Notes: generated by a model from the letters alone, not told the origin. A stretch of 64,000 nt of DNA from JALHSW01 sp963720675 (GCA_963720675.1 CAVRGH010000010.1:1178001-1242000), one strand, 5' to 3'. Counted from the stretch's first letter, positions 28,783 to 39,541 are shown. Translations and numbers: made by a program.

Positions 28783-29646
28783 TCAGGCGCGTCCGACCGG
28801 TTCACCACCCTCGTGACGCACGGCCATTGCGTCGAACCACGACTGCGCGCGCTCGTACCACGACGCGTGGCGGGTGTGGAACAGCTCGGCGGCACGCGTG
28901 CCGCTCCACCCCTCGGTGAGCAGTCCCGGCGGCAAACCGGGGTCGACGAACGGGAAGCGGCGCCACCGGTCGACGAGCCGGGTGTGCGCGACGAAGGCCG
29001 ATTCGTCGTCGGTCGGCGCGACCCCGGTGAACTCCTCGAGGAACTCGTCGTAGTGCGCGCGCAGCGACGGGACGTCCCACGCGGCGACAACGATCGCGCG
29101 CTGATCGCCGATCGTCCCGTAGCGAGCGACGAATGAGCTGGCCTGGTCGTCGAGTCCGAGCTCGCCGAGCACGTCCTTGGCCTCGGCCTCCCGACTCGGG
29201 TCGGGCGTGAGCCAGACGCCGGGCGCCGGGGAGCCGAATCCCGCCCACGCCAGGCGCGTCCGCAGTCGGTGACGAACCTCGCGACGCGACTCCGGCACCG
29301 ATGCGAACAGCACCAACCATGAGCCGTCCCACTCGGGTGCCGCGCGCCCGAACGAGAAGATCCGCTCGGCGCCGCGGGTGAACAGCTCGTGGCCGGCCGG
29401 CGTGAACGTCCAGCGGACGCGGCGGCCCGTACGCGACCGAGTCAACCAACCGTCGGCGGCGGTGCGGGCCAGAGCCTGACGAGCGGTCTTCTCCTCGACG
29501 CCGAGCGCCGCGAGGGCGTCGACCACCGCGCCGGTCCACACGGCGCCCCCGCGTGGGAGGGCGTTGTTGCCGAAGATCGTCATCAGCAACGAGCGGGCGC
29601 TCGGACCGCCGAGGGCTCGGCGGCGGTCGCTGCTCGACGTGGTCAC
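28783..29646 (-). CDS. PaaX-family transcriptional regulator
   Basis: A 287-residue PaaX-like regulator. The N-terminal winged helix contains ARSLLMTIFGNNALPRGGAV and GVEEKTARQALARTAADGWL. The central domain has WLVLFASVPESRREVRHRLR and GFGSPAPGVWLTPDPS, which are hallmark PaaX segments. PaaX proteins repress phenylacetate catabolism in response to phenylacetyl-CoA. Here the gene is directly fused in expression to boxB (the GTG start overlaps the boxB TGA), so benzoyl-CoA or a related thioester is the likelier inducer. The start could be GTG 29646 only, given the coupling. It is a candidate binder of the bipartite element upstream of boxC and the benzoate ligase. Confidence 0.88.
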   Translation of the reverse strand: MTTSSSDRRRALGGPSARSLLMTIFGNNALPRGGAVWTGAVVDALAALGVEEKTARQALARTAADGWLTRSRTGRRVRWTFTPAGHELFTRGAERIFSFGRAAPEWDGSWLVLFASVPESRREVRHRLRTRLAWAGFGSPAPGVWLTPDPSREAEAKDVLGELGLDDQASSFVARYGTIGDQRAIVVAAWDVPSLRAHYDEFLEEFTGVAPTDDESAFVAHTRLVDRWRRFPFVDPGLPPGLLTEGWSGTRAAELFHTRHASWYERAQSWFDAMAVRHEGGEPVGRA

Positions 29647-31066
29647 GAACGGACGTACTCGAACTCGACCGGACGGTCATGGATGCCCGACGACGGGGGT
29701 GAGAGCCAGCCGGCCATCTTCCCCGGCTCGGTCACACCGACCATCAGGGAGCCGACGAACTCCTGGTCCTCGTTCGACGGCAGCCACTCGTCGGCACGGG
29801 CCCGCCACGTTTCCTCGTCGACCAGACCGCCGTCCGGCGTGACCGGACGGCCGGCGAACGACCCGACCGCCCGATGGAAGCCGGTATGGGGCAGCGTGAG
29901 CGTGACGTCCACCCCATGCTCGGAGAGGATCCGGTTCCATCTCGCCAACCCCTTCGCGCAGTCGACGGTGTAGTCGTCACGCAACGACTCGTTCAGCGCC
30001 AGCAGGGCCGGGCGCTCCTCCCGGCCGATCTCCCCGTCGATCCACCCTGTGACCGGGTAGAGGTCGCCGAGGAGCACGTGATCATCGTCGTGGCGGTCCT
30101 CCTGGAACCGACCCTTCACGCCGTTGGTGTAGTAGTTCGCCGCGTTCGTGGACGTCTCACTCCCGAAGAGGTCGAGGGACACCGAGTAGTGGAAGTTGAT
30201 GTACTTCTGCAGGGTCGCGAGATCGATCGCCCCGTACGGTCGCACGTCGTCGGTGCCGTGCTCCACCATCAGCTCGGCAGTCCGCTGCACCACGCGACCG
30301 ATGCCCGCTGCGCCCACGAACATGTGGTGGGCTTCCTCCTTCAGCATGAAGTCGCACGTCCGTGCCAGTGGGTCGAACGCGCTCTCCTTGAGGGCCGCGA
30401 GCTGGAACTTTCCGTCTCGATCGGTGAAGTAGGTGAAGAGGAAGAACGACAGCCAGTCCGGGGTCGGTTCGTTGAACGCCCCGAGGATCCGGGGCTTGTC
30501 GGCATCGCCGGAGTGCCTGCCGAGCATGCTCTCGGCCTCGTCGCGCCCGTCGCGCCCGAAGAACCCGAACAGGAGGTACACCATCGCCCACAGGTGCCGT
30601 CCCTCCTCCACGTTCACCTGGAAGAGGTTGCGCAGGTCGTACAAGCTCGGCGCCGTGTGACCGAGCGCTCGCTGTTGTTCGACCGAGGCCGGTTCGGTGT
30701 CGCCCTGCACCACGATGAGGCGGCGGAGATCCCCGCGGAACTCGCCCGGGACCTCCTGCCAGACGGGCTCGCCCTTGTGCTCGCCGAAACCGATGCGTCG
30801 ATCGGCCTGGGGTGGCGCGAGGAAGATCCCCCAGCGGTAGTCGGGCATCTTGAGGTACCCGAAGTTGGCCCAGCCTTCCTGCCCCACGTCGATCGCGGTC
30901 CGCAGGTACACGTCGCGTGCCTCGAAGTCGGCGGGTCCGAGCTCGTGCCACCACTCGAGAAACTTCGGCTGCCATTGCTCCAGCGCGCGCTGGAGGCGAC
31001 GGTCGTCGCCGAGGCCGACGTTGTTCGGGATGCGGGCGGCCAGGTCGACCGCGGTCGTCGCGGCCG

Positions 31067-31070
<4 letters not shown>
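29643..31070 (-). CDS. boxB: Benzoyl-CoA 2,3-epoxidase, oxygenase subunit BoxB
   Basis: Diiron oxygenase of aerobic benzoate degradation through CoA thioesters; BoxB converts benzoyl-CoA to 2,3-epoxybenzoyl-CoA using oxygen and electrons from a reductase (BoxA). The 475 residues match the family length. Diiron ligand motifs are NVEEGRHLWAM (Glu155-Glu156, His159) and MLKEEAHHMF (Glu245-Glu246, His248-His249), with LRTAIDVGQEGWANFGYLKM near the N-terminus and FHYSVSLDLFGSETSTNAAN. ATG at 31070 overlaps the boxC stop (ATGA) and is preferred over the longer frame. The order is boxC-boxB-paaX. No boxA reductase gene was found in the window, so the electron donor must be encoded elsewhere or replaced. 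Confidence 0.95.
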
Positions 31071-32719
<1,649 letters not shown>

Positions 32720-32727
32720 CCGGGGTC

Positions 32728-32768
32728 ACTCTACATTACAGTCCATCGACGTCAAGTTGCTGTAGACC
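32728..32768 (-). promoter_or_regulatory. boxC promoter with bipartite TCTACA-N25-TGTAGACC element
   Basis: On the minus strand TTGACG (32750-32755), 16 bases, TAGAGT (32728-32733) forms a strong-looking promoter. The TCTACA arm (32730-32735) overlaps the -10 box, and GTTGCTGTAGACC (32756-32768) lies just upstream of the -35 box. Two arms bracketing a promoter is the geometry of a repressor. The same element with the same 25-base spacing lies before the benzoate-CoA ligase (3574-3612). Confidence 0.65.
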
Positions 32769-32788
32769 TTTCTGCACCCGATCGACCG

Positions 32789-33550
32789 TCACCGTGGGGG
32801 CATGCGGAGCGCCCCGTCGAGCCGGATGGTCTCGCCGTTGAGGAAGGTCGTCGTACAGATCGCGCGGACCATGGCTGCGTACTCGTCCGGGACGCCCAAC
32901 CTCGACGGGAACGGCACGGAGGCGGCCAAGGCGTCGCGCGCGGCGTCGGGCAACGCCGCGACCATCGGCGTCTCGAACGTGCCGGGCGCGATCGTGCAGA
33001 CGCGGATGCCGACCGGAGCAAGGTCGCGCGCCGTCGTGATGGTCAGGCCCACGACACCCGCCTTGGACGCAGCGTACGCGGCCTGCCCGATCTGCCCTTC
33101 GAACGCCGCGATCGACGCGGTGTTGACGATAACCCCGCGCTCGCCGTCGGCGAGCGGCTCCGTCCCCGCCATCGCGGCAGCCGCGAGACGCAGCACGTTG
33201 AACGTCCCGAGCAGGTTGATGCGAAGTACCCGATCGAATGCGGCGAGGTCGTGCGGAGCCCGGTCCCGGGTGATCGTTCGTTCCCCGTGCGCGACTCCTG
33301 CGCAGCTCACCGCGATGCGCAGCGGTGCAGCAGCTTCGACCGCTGCCACCACCCGGAGCATGTCTGCCTCCGACGTCACGTCGGCCGGCTCGAACTCCCC
33401 GTCCAGGTCCGCAGCGACGGCCCGCCCACGCTCCTCGTCGAGGTCGACGACGGTGACCGCCGCTCCTTCGTTCGCGAGCATCCGTGCAGTCGCCTCACCG
33501 AGCCCCGACGCACCACCCGTCACCAGCGCGCCCGCACCTGCGATCTCCAC
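32789..33550 (-). CDS. Short-chain dehydrogenase (3-hydroxyacyl-CoA dehydrogenase type-2-like)
   Basis: A 253-residue classical SDR. The cofactor motif is ALVTGGASGLGEATARML, with an acidic residue in VVDLDEERG favouring NAD. The active-site Ser is in VIVNTASIAAFEGQIG, followed by AAYAASKAGVVGLT with the catalytic Tyr and Lys. The ending LNGETIRLDGALRMPPR is typical of HSD10-type enzymes that oxidise 3-hydroxyacyl-CoA. The GTG at 33550 has GAGGAGG upstream. It ends 70 bases before the box promoter region, and its upstream region has an ACCGATCGGT palindrome. It probably acts in beta-oxidation of ring-fission products. Confidence 0.88.
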   Translation of the reverse strand: MEIAGAGALVTGGASGLGEATARMLANEGAAVTVVDLDEERGRAVAADLDGEFEPADVTSEADMLRVVAAVEAAAPLRIAVSCAGVAHGERTITRDRAPHDLAAFDRVLRINLLGTFNVLRLAAAAMAGTEPLADGERGVIVNTASIAAFEGQIGQAAYAASKAGVVGLTITTARDLAPVGIRVCTIAPGTFETPMVAALPDAARDALAASVPFPSRLGVPDEYAAMVRAICTTTFLNGETIRLDGALRMPPR

Positions 33551-33588
33551 CCTCGCCGACCTCCTCGTTCCGCGCCCGCGCCGTCCGA

Positions 33589-33598
33589 ACCGATCGGT
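33589..33598. promoter_or_regulatory. ACCGATCGGT palindrome upstream of the SDR gene
   Basis: A perfect ten-base palindrome ACCGATCGGT embedded in CCGAACCGATCGGTCGG, 39 bases upstream of the GTG start at 33550. Similar dyads occur at 2924 and 28728, suggesting a common TetR-type regulator. Confidence 0.5.
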
Positions 33599-33605
33599 CG
33601 GAACG

Positions 33606-34451
33606 TCACATGTGCATACCACCGTTGACCTCGACCGACTGGCCGGTGGTGTAGGACGCGTCATCGGAGGCGAGAAAGGCCACCGCGGCAGCGATCTCCT
33701 CGGAGCGACCGATGCGGCCGAGTGGCGCTCGGCCCGCGAGCGTCGCGCGCATGGTGTCGCTGAGGCCCGCACGCTGCGCTGGGGTGTCGATGAGGCCGGG
33801 CAAGATCGCGTTGACCCGGATCCCCGCGCTCCCGTAGTCGGCGGCCGCGGCCCGCGTGAGCGCCAGCACGCCCGCCTTCGCCGCCGCGTAGTGCGGATTC
33901 GCCGGCGTCGCCACGAGGGCAGCTCCACTGGAGATGTTCACGATGGCCCCGCCGCCACGCTCGACCATGCGAGGGATCGCGGCGCGGAGGTTGAAGAACG
34001 TGCCGGCCAGGACGACCGAGACCATGCGATGCCACGAATCGTCGGTGATCTTGGCGAACATGTCCCAACGCGTGCTCGGACGGCCCTGCGAGACCACCTC
34101 CTCCATCATCCGCTCCGCGGCGTCGTTCATGAATGCGATCTCGTCCGGTGCTCCGCTCGGGATCGCCGCGTTGTTGACGAGCACGTCGAGACGACCGCAG
34201 CGATCGATCACGGTTGCGTGCATGGACTCCACCGCGCTGCTGTCCGAGACGTCGGCAGCGATCGCGAGGTGGCGATCGCTGCCGTCGGGAAGCTCGGCAA
34301 CGCCGGCGACTGCGTCGGCCTCGCGGACGTCGTTCACGACCACCCGGGCGCCCTCGCCCGCCAGACGGGCACAGATCGCGCGCCCGATCCCCGATGTCCC
34401 CGCTCCGGTGACCAGTGCGACCTTGCCCTCGAACCGCCGATCGCCGGTCAC
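33606..34451 (-). CDS. Short-chain dehydrogenase/reductase
   Basis: A 281-residue SDR. The cofactor motif is VALVTGAGTSGIGRAICARL; the active site has GGAIVNISSGAALVATPANP and HYAAAKAGVLALTRAAAAD with Tyr and Lys. It is closely related to the upstream gene at 34448, sharing an unusual insert (AFMNDAAERMMEEV... versus AYVNETAETIAADM...) after NNAxI. This implies duplication. The GTG at 34451 overlaps the upstream stop (GTGA), so the pair is translationally coupled. It ends at 33606 with a C-terminal GGMHM. Substrate is unknown; a paralogous pair could form a heterotetramer. Confidence 0.86.
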   Translation of the reverse strand: MTGDRRFEGKVALVTGAGTSGIGRAICARLAGEGARVVVNDVREADAVAGVAELPDGSDRHLAIAADVSDSSAVESMHATVIDRCGRLDVLVNNAAIPSGAPDEIAFMNDAAERMMEEVVSQGRPSTRWDMFAKITDDSWHRMVSVVLAGTFFNLRAAIPRMVERGGGAIVNISSGAALVATPANPHYAAAKAGVLALTRAAAADYGSAGIRVNAILPGLIDTPAQRAGLSDTMRATLAGRAPLGRIGRSEEIAAAVAFLASDDASYTTGQSVEVNGGMHM

Positions 34452-35278
34452 ATCACCACCCCCCCGTCGACACTGAGGGTCTGGCCCGTCACGAACGACG
34501 ACTCGTCGGACGCCAGGTACAGCGCGGTTGCCGCCAGCTCTTCGGGTGCGCCGAGCCGCGGCAGCGGAGCCTGGGCCACGAGCCCCATGACGAAGGTGCG
34601 CGACAGCTTGGCCCCGAGCGGCGTGTCGATCGCCCCGGGCGCGATCGCGTTCACCCGGATCCCGTAGGGCCCGACCTCGGCGGCGACCGATCGGGTGAGG
34701 CCGAGGATCCCCGCCTTGGCCGCGGAGTAGTGCGTGAAGACCGGCTGTCCGACGAGACCGCCCGCGCTGGAGATGTTCACGATCGCGCCGCTCCCGGCCG
34801 GGATCATCAGGTCGAGCGCCTCGCGCGTGCAGTGGAAGCATCCGCCGAGATGGACCGCGATCATGCGCTGGAACGCCTCGTCGGTGACCTTACGGGTGAA
34901 GTCGAACCAGACCGACGGCGGCCGGCCCGCCATCATGTCGGCTGCGATCGTCTCCGCCGTCTCATTGACGTACGCGAGCTCCTCGGGGGATCCCTCGCCG
35001 ATGCCGGCGTTGTTCACGAGGACGTCGAGGCGGCCGTAGGTCGCACGGACCTCGCCGAACATCGCCCGCACCGCATCGGGATCCGCCACGTCCGCGGCGA
35101 CCCCCCGGCCGTCGGGTGCCCCGTCGGGGAACGTGTCGAGCGTCTGCGCCGCGCGCTCGAGGGTGAGATCGTTGGCGACCACGACCGCTCCCTCACTCGC
35201 GAAGCGGCGGGCGATCGCCTGGCCGATGCCGGAGCCGGCCCCGGTCACGAGTGCCACCTTGCCGTCGAGCTGGCTCAC
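34448..35278 (-). CDS. Short-chain dehydrogenase/reductase
   Basis: A 276-residue SDR, paralog of the coupled gene downstream. The cofactor motif is VALVTGAGSGIGQAIARRF; the active-site Ser is in IVNISSAGGLVGQPVF and HYSAAKAGILGLTRSVA carries Tyr and Lys. A roughly 30-residue insert after LVNNAGIGEGSPEELAYVNE (including MMAGRPPSVWFDFTRKVTDE) is shared with its paralog and lengthens both beyond the 250-residue SDR norm. It is 39 bases downstream of the solute-binding protein gene. The C-terminal GGVVM suggests a sugar-, steroid- or acyl-type SDR; its role beside boxCB is inferred to be dehydrogenation of degradation products. Confidence 0.86.
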   Translation of the reverse strand: MSQLDGKVALVTGAGSGIGQAIARRFASEGAVVVANDLTLERAAQTLDTFPDGAPDGRGVAADVADPDAVRAMFGEVRATYGRLDVLVNNAGIGEGSPEELAYVNETAETIAADMMAGRPPSVWFDFTRKVTDEAFQRMIAVHLGGCFHCTREALDLMIPAGSGAIVNISSAGGLVGQPVFTHYSAAKAGILGLTRSVAAEVGPYGIRVNAIAPGAIDTPLGAKLSRTFVMGLVAQAPLPRLGAPEELAATALYLASDESSFVTGQTLSVDGGVVM

Positions 35279-35317
35279 ATGTGGTCTCCACCGTTGACCT
35301 GGAACCGACCCACGCGA

Positions 35318-36544
35318 CTAGCCGCCGAATGCGTCGACGAACTCGGGCGGGTTGCTCGCCGAGACGATCTTGCCCTTCTTCACGACTGCGTGCACCACGG
35401 TCGCGTTGTAGATCCGTGGCAGCGGGAATGCCGCGACCTGCACGGGTTGTGTGTAGTTCAACGGAGGGGTGAGCCCCAAGGTCTTGACGTCGGTCATCGC
35501 GCTGAGCGCCGCCAAGATGTTCGGTCCCGTGATCTCGTCGACCTCGGCGGCTGCCGACTCGAAGATGTACGTCGAGAGCCAGTTGCCCACTCCCTGGTCG
35601 TTCTTGATCAGCGACTTGTCGAACGCGTTCATGTCTTTGGTGTACTGCTTGATGCCCGCGACCTTCTTCGCGGTCACCGGCGGGTACGAGAGCTCGACGA
35701 TCGCGCGGCCGTTGAGGTAGTCGCCGACCTGCTCGAGGATGGCGGGCGTGAGGAATGGGCCGGCGGTGGCGATCTTGCCGTCGTAGCCCTGCTGGTCGAG
35801 ACCATCGATGAACCGGCCGTTCTGGTCGCCGATGATGAGCACCATGATCCCCTCGGCGTCGTTCGCCGTCGCCGCACTGACCTGCGGTGCAAGGTCGGCC
35901 GAGTCGAGCGGAACCGTCACCTGGTTCACCACCTCGAGACCGGCCGTGTCCGCCGCGCTCACGATCAGCGGCGCGAGCTGCGCGGCGGCTGCGAGGTCGG
36001 GCAGGACGAGGCTCACCTTCTTCGCACCCGCCTCGCCCATGTACTGCGGCATGTTGAAGAAGAGCCCGGGGATCCCGGAGTTGCTGGTGAACGAGACGGG
36101 GCTCGTGAACGGCGTCGGCTCACTGCCTGAAGAGCCGACAAACGGGATCTGCGCGGCTTCGAGGATGGGGTATATCTGGGGTCCGTAGGTCGTGAACGAG
36201 CCGACGACGGCGGCCGCATCGTCGTCGACGGCGTCACGGGCGCACTGCTCCGCACGGTTGGGATCGTTGTTCGTGTTGCAGACGACGACCTCGAGCTTGT
36301 GGGTCACGCCCGTCGCGTCCTTCAGCCCGCCAGCCTTGTTGATCGCCTTGGCGCGGGCCTCGACGGCGCCGGAGACCTCGGGGTTGCTCGACCCGGCGAC
36401 CGTGACCTCGTACTCGCCGATGGTGTAGATGGTGACCGGGTCACCCTTGCTCTTGCCCCCCAGGCCGGATGCCACCGTGACCGGAACGAGCGCCGCGGCG
36501 AGCGCGAGAACTCCCACGAATGCAACGCCGCGAGATCGCTTCAT
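35318..36544 (-). CDS. Periplasmic-type solute-binding protein (branched-chain amino acid/aromatic ABC family)
   Basis: A 408-residue extracytoplasmic ligand-binding protein of the LivJ/type-1 family. The signal peptide is MKRSRGVAFVGVLALAAALV, with a small-residue cleavage region VTVASG. The mature protein has EVSGAVEARAKAINKAGGLKD and HKLEVVVCNTNNDPNRAEQC, the standard ligand-domain features. The family includes aromatic-acid binders in catabolic clusters. No permease or ATPase gene lies beside it. ATG at 36544 has GGGGGGAAACGTG upstream. A TTGACT-N16-TAGAGT promoter is almost identical in layout to the boxC promoter. It probably delivers the aromatic or branched substrate for this cluster. 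Confidence 0.86.
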   Translation of the reverse strand: MKRSRGVAFVGVLALAAALVPVTVASGLGGKSKGDPVTIYTIGEYEVTVAGSSNPEVSGAVEARAKAINKAGGLKDATGVTHKLEVVVCNTNNDPNRAEQCARDAVDDDAAAVVGSFTTYGPQIYPILEAAQIPFVGSSGSEPTPFTSPVSFTSNSGIPGLFFNMPQYMGEAGAKKVSLVLPDLAAAAQLAPLIVSAADTAGLEVVNQVTVPLDSADLAPQVSAATANDAEGIMVLIIGDQNGRFIDGLDQQGYDGKIATAGPFLTPAILEQVGDYLNGRAIVELSYPPVTAKKVAGIKQYTKDMNAFDKSLIKNDQGVGNWLSTYIFESAAAEVDEITGPNILAALSAMTDVKTLGLTPPLNYTQPVQVAAFPLPRIYNATVVHAVVKKGKIVSASNPPEFVDAFGG

Positions 36545-36562
36545 CACGTTTCCCCCCAATCG

Positions 36563-36575
36563 GCCCCGACGGGGC
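36563..36575 (-). other. Small hairpin in the solute-binding protein leader
   Basis: GCCCC (36563-36567) and GGGGC (36571-36575) with a three-base loop lie about 20 bases before the start codon, in the transcribed leader. It may influence translation; there is no U-run. Confidence 0.35.
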
Positions 36576-36586
36576 GCCGAAGCATC

Positions 36587-36614
36587 ACTCTACAATTTTC
36601 GTACCTTCAGTCAA
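36587..36614 (-). promoter_or_regulatory. Promoter of the solute-binding protein gene
   Basis: Minus strand TTGACT (36609-36614), 16 bases, TAGAGT (36587-36592). Spacing, -10 box and the TGTAGAGTG context match the boxC promoter, which suggests shared promoter class and perhaps co-expression. Confidence 0.55.
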
Positions 36615-36680
36615 GCGAATGGCGAACCTAACAGTCGACAAGTCTTGAGCAGCAGGTTCGCAATCTGTACTGTGCAGCCG

Positions 36681-37073
36681 ATGAGCGGTGAGCACCCCAA
36701 TGCCGTCCTGCTCCGTCGGCTCTACGACGCCTATGCCCGTCGGGACCGCGACACGATCTGCGAGGTGCTCGCGCAGGACTGCCGGTGGAACGTCCCCGGG
36801 CGCGGCCCCAAGTCCGGCACGCACGTCGGCCAGGACGCGATCCTCGAGCTGTTCCGCGACCTCATGCGCACGTCGAAGGGATCGGCCGTCATCGAGCTCC
36901 ATGACGTGCTCGCGAACGACGCGACCGCGATCGCGCTCCAGACCGGACGCGCGACGATCAACGGCAACACCTCGGAGCTCAAGGAGGTGCTGGTCCACAC
37001 GATCCGCGACGGGAAGGTCGTCGAGATGTGGGAGTACCAGTTCGACCTCTACGCGTTCGACGAGATGCTGTAG
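36681..37073 (+). CDS. SnoaL-like (NTF2-fold) protein
   Basis: A 130-residue SnoaL-like protein: VLLRRLYDAYARRDRDTICEVLAQDCRWNVPG is the typical helix-strand start, and RDGKVVEMWEYQFDLYAFDEML is the end, resembling ketosteroid-isomerase-like proteins. No catalytic Asp can be assigned confidently. ATG at 36681 follows TGTGCAGCCG without a clear ribosome site, consistent with a short or leaderless transcript. It is divergent from the solute-binding protein gene and 27 bases upstream of a cupin gene. Function is unknown. Confidence 0.78.
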   Translation: MSGEHPNAVLLRRLYDAYARRDRDTICEVLAQDCRWNVPGRGPKSGTHVGQDAILELFRDLMRTSKGSAVIELHDVLANDATAIALQTGRATINGNTSELKEVLVHTIRDGKVVEMWEYQFDLYAFDEML

Positions 37074-37100
37074 CCGGTTGCAACAACTGATGGAGCTTGC

Positions 37101-37556
37101 ATGACCGAGACCTCCGCACCCACACACGCGACGAGCGAATCGTTCGTCGCCACCAGCGACGACCTGCCATGGGCACCGTTCCCCGGCGTCGAGGGCGAGA
37201 GCGGCTTCAAGCTGCTCCGCGTGAACCGGGACATCGGCGGCATCACCGCGCTGCTCCGCATCCCGCCCGGCTCCTACGGGCCGATGCACAAGCACACCGG
37301 CGCCGGCGAGTACCTCATCGTCAAGGGCACCATCCCCTTCGGCGACAAGACCCTCGGTCCGGGTGACTACTTCTTCGAGCCTGCAGGCCTCACGCACTCC
37401 GAGCCGCCGCCGGACGAGGAGGTGATCATGCTCGTCGTCTCCTACGGACCGATCGCCACGAAGATGCCGGACGGTGCCCCAGGGCCGATGGTTGACGCCG
37501 AGCTGCTGACGAAGCTCTGGGAGCGCGCGCTGGAGCGCAACGGGCGGACCGGCTGA
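37101..37556 (+). CDS. Single-domain cupin protein
   Basis: A 151-residue cupin. Motif 1 is GPMHKHTGAGEYLIVKGTIPFG and motif 2 is DYFFEPAGLTHSEPP, giving His, His, Glu and His positions for a metal. It is a paralog of the cupin at 3010, sharing LLRI-PPGSYGPMHKH-like sequence and similar length. It is the second gene after the SnoaL gene and converges with the LuxR-type regulator. Related cupins occur in aromatic dioxygenase or isomerase clusters; no activity can be assigned. Confidence 0.8.
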   Translation: MTETSAPTHATSESFVATSDDLPWAPFPGVEGESGFKLLRVNRDIGGITALLRIPPGSYGPMHKHTGAGEYLIVKGTIPFGDKTLGPGDYFFEPAGLTHSEPPPDEEVIMLVVSYGPIATKMPDGAPGPMVDAELLTKLWERALERNGRTG

Positions 37557-37598
37557 CCCCGACCGGCCGAGCGGTGCGCCCCACCCGTCGGTGCAGCC

Positions 37599-38340
37599 TC
37601 AGGAGCGGCGCCAATGGAGCGTCAGCTCGGTGCGGTTGCGGACACCACAGGCGACGAGCGCCCTCGACACGTGCTTCTTGACGGTGTCCTCACCGATCTC
37701 GAGCTGCCGCGCGATCTCCGCGTTGGTCCGACCTCGGGCGACCAGGTCGACGACCTCGCGCTCACGCGGCGACAGGCTCGAACCCCGGCCGGGATCGGGG
37801 CGCCGGCGCAGGTGCTTCTCGAGGAGGTTTGCGAGGTGCGGGCGGAGTGCGAGCAAGATCGCGCGGTCTCGGGCACCGAGCGCGGACTCGTCGTCACCCA
37901 ACACACACAGGATCCCGTGCGTCGACAGGCCGGTGTCGAGCCAGAGACACAGCTGGGACCGGACCCCGTTGGGCACGAGGAAGCCCTCGACGTAGCGCCG
38001 CTCACGCGGCGAGAGCTGCGGGAGAAGTCTGCTGCAGTGAAGCGACGCCTTCGCGCTGGAGGATCCGAACTGCTGCCGCTCCTCGAAACGGGTCGGCCGC
38101 GTGCTCGTCGAGGTAGTGCTCCATCACCACGGGTCGAAATCCGTGCTGGATGCCGTCGGTGCCGACGGTCGGCGACTCGGGCGGCTCGGTCAAGAAGAAC
38201 GTGGAGCGTCCGAAGCCGACCGTCGACGCGAGAGCCTCCAGCGTGGTCGCCCGATAGCGCTCGAGGTCGTCGGGCCGCTCACACGCCTCGACGACCGACA
38301 GGACCCGTTCGAGCTCCGGCGCGTCCAGGACGTCGCTCAC
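37599..38340 (-). CDS. LuxR-family (NarL-like HTH) transcriptional regulator, frame break
   Basis: About 247 residues once repaired. The N-terminal part (VSDVLDAPELERVLSVVEAC with YRATTLEALASTVGFGRSTF) looks like a small ligand-sensing domain. After a break near 38030 the frame continues LLPQLSPRERRYVEGFLVPN then HGILCVLGDDESALG. The C-terminal helix-turn-helix is LSPREREVVDLVARGRTNAE and IARQLEIGEDTVKKHVSRAL, the GerE/LuxR signature. GTG at 38340 has GGGGGG upstream. It is divergent from the amidohydrolase gene. The inducer is unknown. The break probably reflects a one-base sequence error. Confidence 0.8.
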
Positions 38341-38467
38341 GGCCGCGGTTCCCCCCAGGAGTCGCTCGGAACGTTGCTTCGGAACGGTTGCACGATCGTG
38401 CCATTGTCCGAACCGATCGTCCTGGCGCATCCTAGGAGTGTCGACCGGAAGCGAAAAGGGGCAACCG

Positions 38468-39541
38468 ATGATCGAAGATGCCGTCGTCGTGGACACGGTG
38501 ATCCACGCGTACAACTTCACGTCCGAGAACATCAAGGATCCCGATCTGGTGCTGCCCCTCGCGGGGATGCTCTACGGGATGTGCGTGTCCCACGCGCCCC
38601 GCAGCGGTGAGTACACGCTCGACCCCGATCGGTTCATGGGTGCACCCGACCCCGACCTCCTGGCCCACGCGCTCTTCGCGGAGAGCCAGACCGACATCGC
38701 CATCTACCACGAGGTCCCGCAGTGGGGCACGATGCACGACGGCGGCTCCCCGATGTGGGTCGGCAAGGAGCTCCGAGACCGTTACCCGGGGCGAGTCGCT
38801 TTGTACGGCGCGGTCAGCCCCTGGTACGGCAACCCGATCGAGACCATCGATCGCCTCGTCGAGGAAGACAAGGTGGTCGGGATCAAGCTGTACCCGCTCG
38901 ACATCGTCGACGGAAAGCCGGCCGGCTTCCGGATGGACGACGAGAAGATGATGTTCCCCATCTTCGAGCATGCCCAGAAGCGCGGCCTGAAGACCGTCGC
39001 GGTCCACAAGGCACTGCCGCTCGGTCCGCTTCCGATGGAGCCCTTCCGCGTCGACGACATGGAGGGTGCCTTCCGCGCCTTCCCGGAGCTCAACATCGAG
39101 ATCGTCCACGGTGGCATGGCGTTCCTCGAGGAGACTGCCCTCCAGGTCGCGAGGTTCCCGAACTGTGTGATCAACCTCGAGGGGGCGAGCGCCTTCCTGC
39201 CCAACATGCCGATGAAGTTCGCCGAGGTGATCGGCGCGTTCCTCTCGTTCGGTGGTGAAGACCGCATCATCTGGGCGAGCGGGTGCGTCGCGTTCCATCC
39301 CCGGCCGCTCATCGAGCGGTTCTGGGACTTCGAGATCCCCGAGATGATCATCGAGGGCTACGGCGTCCCGCCGCTCACCGAGGAGATCAAGCGCAAGATC
39401 CTCTCCGAGAACGCCAAGCGCATCGTCGGCCTCGACGTCGACGGCATGCTCGCAGAGTCGGCCGGCGACGAGTTCTCCGACCGTGGCGAGCTCGCCGACC
39501 CGTGGACCGGCGGGCGCGTCGCCGCCGCCGCGAGCGCATGA
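38468..39541 (+). CDS. Amidohydrolase family 2 protein (ACMSD-like TIM barrel)
   Basis: A 357-residue amidohydrolase_2-type protein. Metal-region residues are DTVIHAYN near the N-terminus, the middle VVGIKLYPLDIVDG and VAVHKALPLG, IEIVHGGMAFLEE, and the late GGEDRIIWASGCVAFHP. These resemble 2-amino-3-carboxymuconate-semialdehyde decarboxylase and 4-oxalomesaconate-hydratase-like enzymes, which act in ring-fission pathways. The N-terminal HxH motif is not perfect (DTVIHAYN), so the metal site is uncertain. ATG at 38468 has AAGGGG upstream; an in-frame GTG at 38438 is the alternative. Its stop overlaps the start of the DUF59 gene (ATGA). Confidence 0.82.
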   Translation: MIEDAVVVDTVIHAYNFTSENIKDPDLVLPLAGMLYGMCVSHAPRSGEYTLDPDRFMGAPDPDLLAHALFAESQTDIAIYHEVPQWGTMHDGGSPMWVGKELRDRYPGRVALYGAVSPWYGNPIETIDRLVEEDKVVGIKLYPLDIVDGKPAGFRMDDEKMMFPIFEHAQKRGLKTVAVHKALPLGPLPMEPFRVDDMEGAFRAFPELNIEIVHGGMAFLEETALQVARFPNCVINLEGASAFLPNMPMKFAEVIGAFLSFGGEDRIIWASGCVAFHPRPLIERFWDFEIPEMIIEGYGVPPLTEEIKRKILSENAKRIVGLDVDGMLAESAGDEFSDRGELADPWTGGRVAAAASA

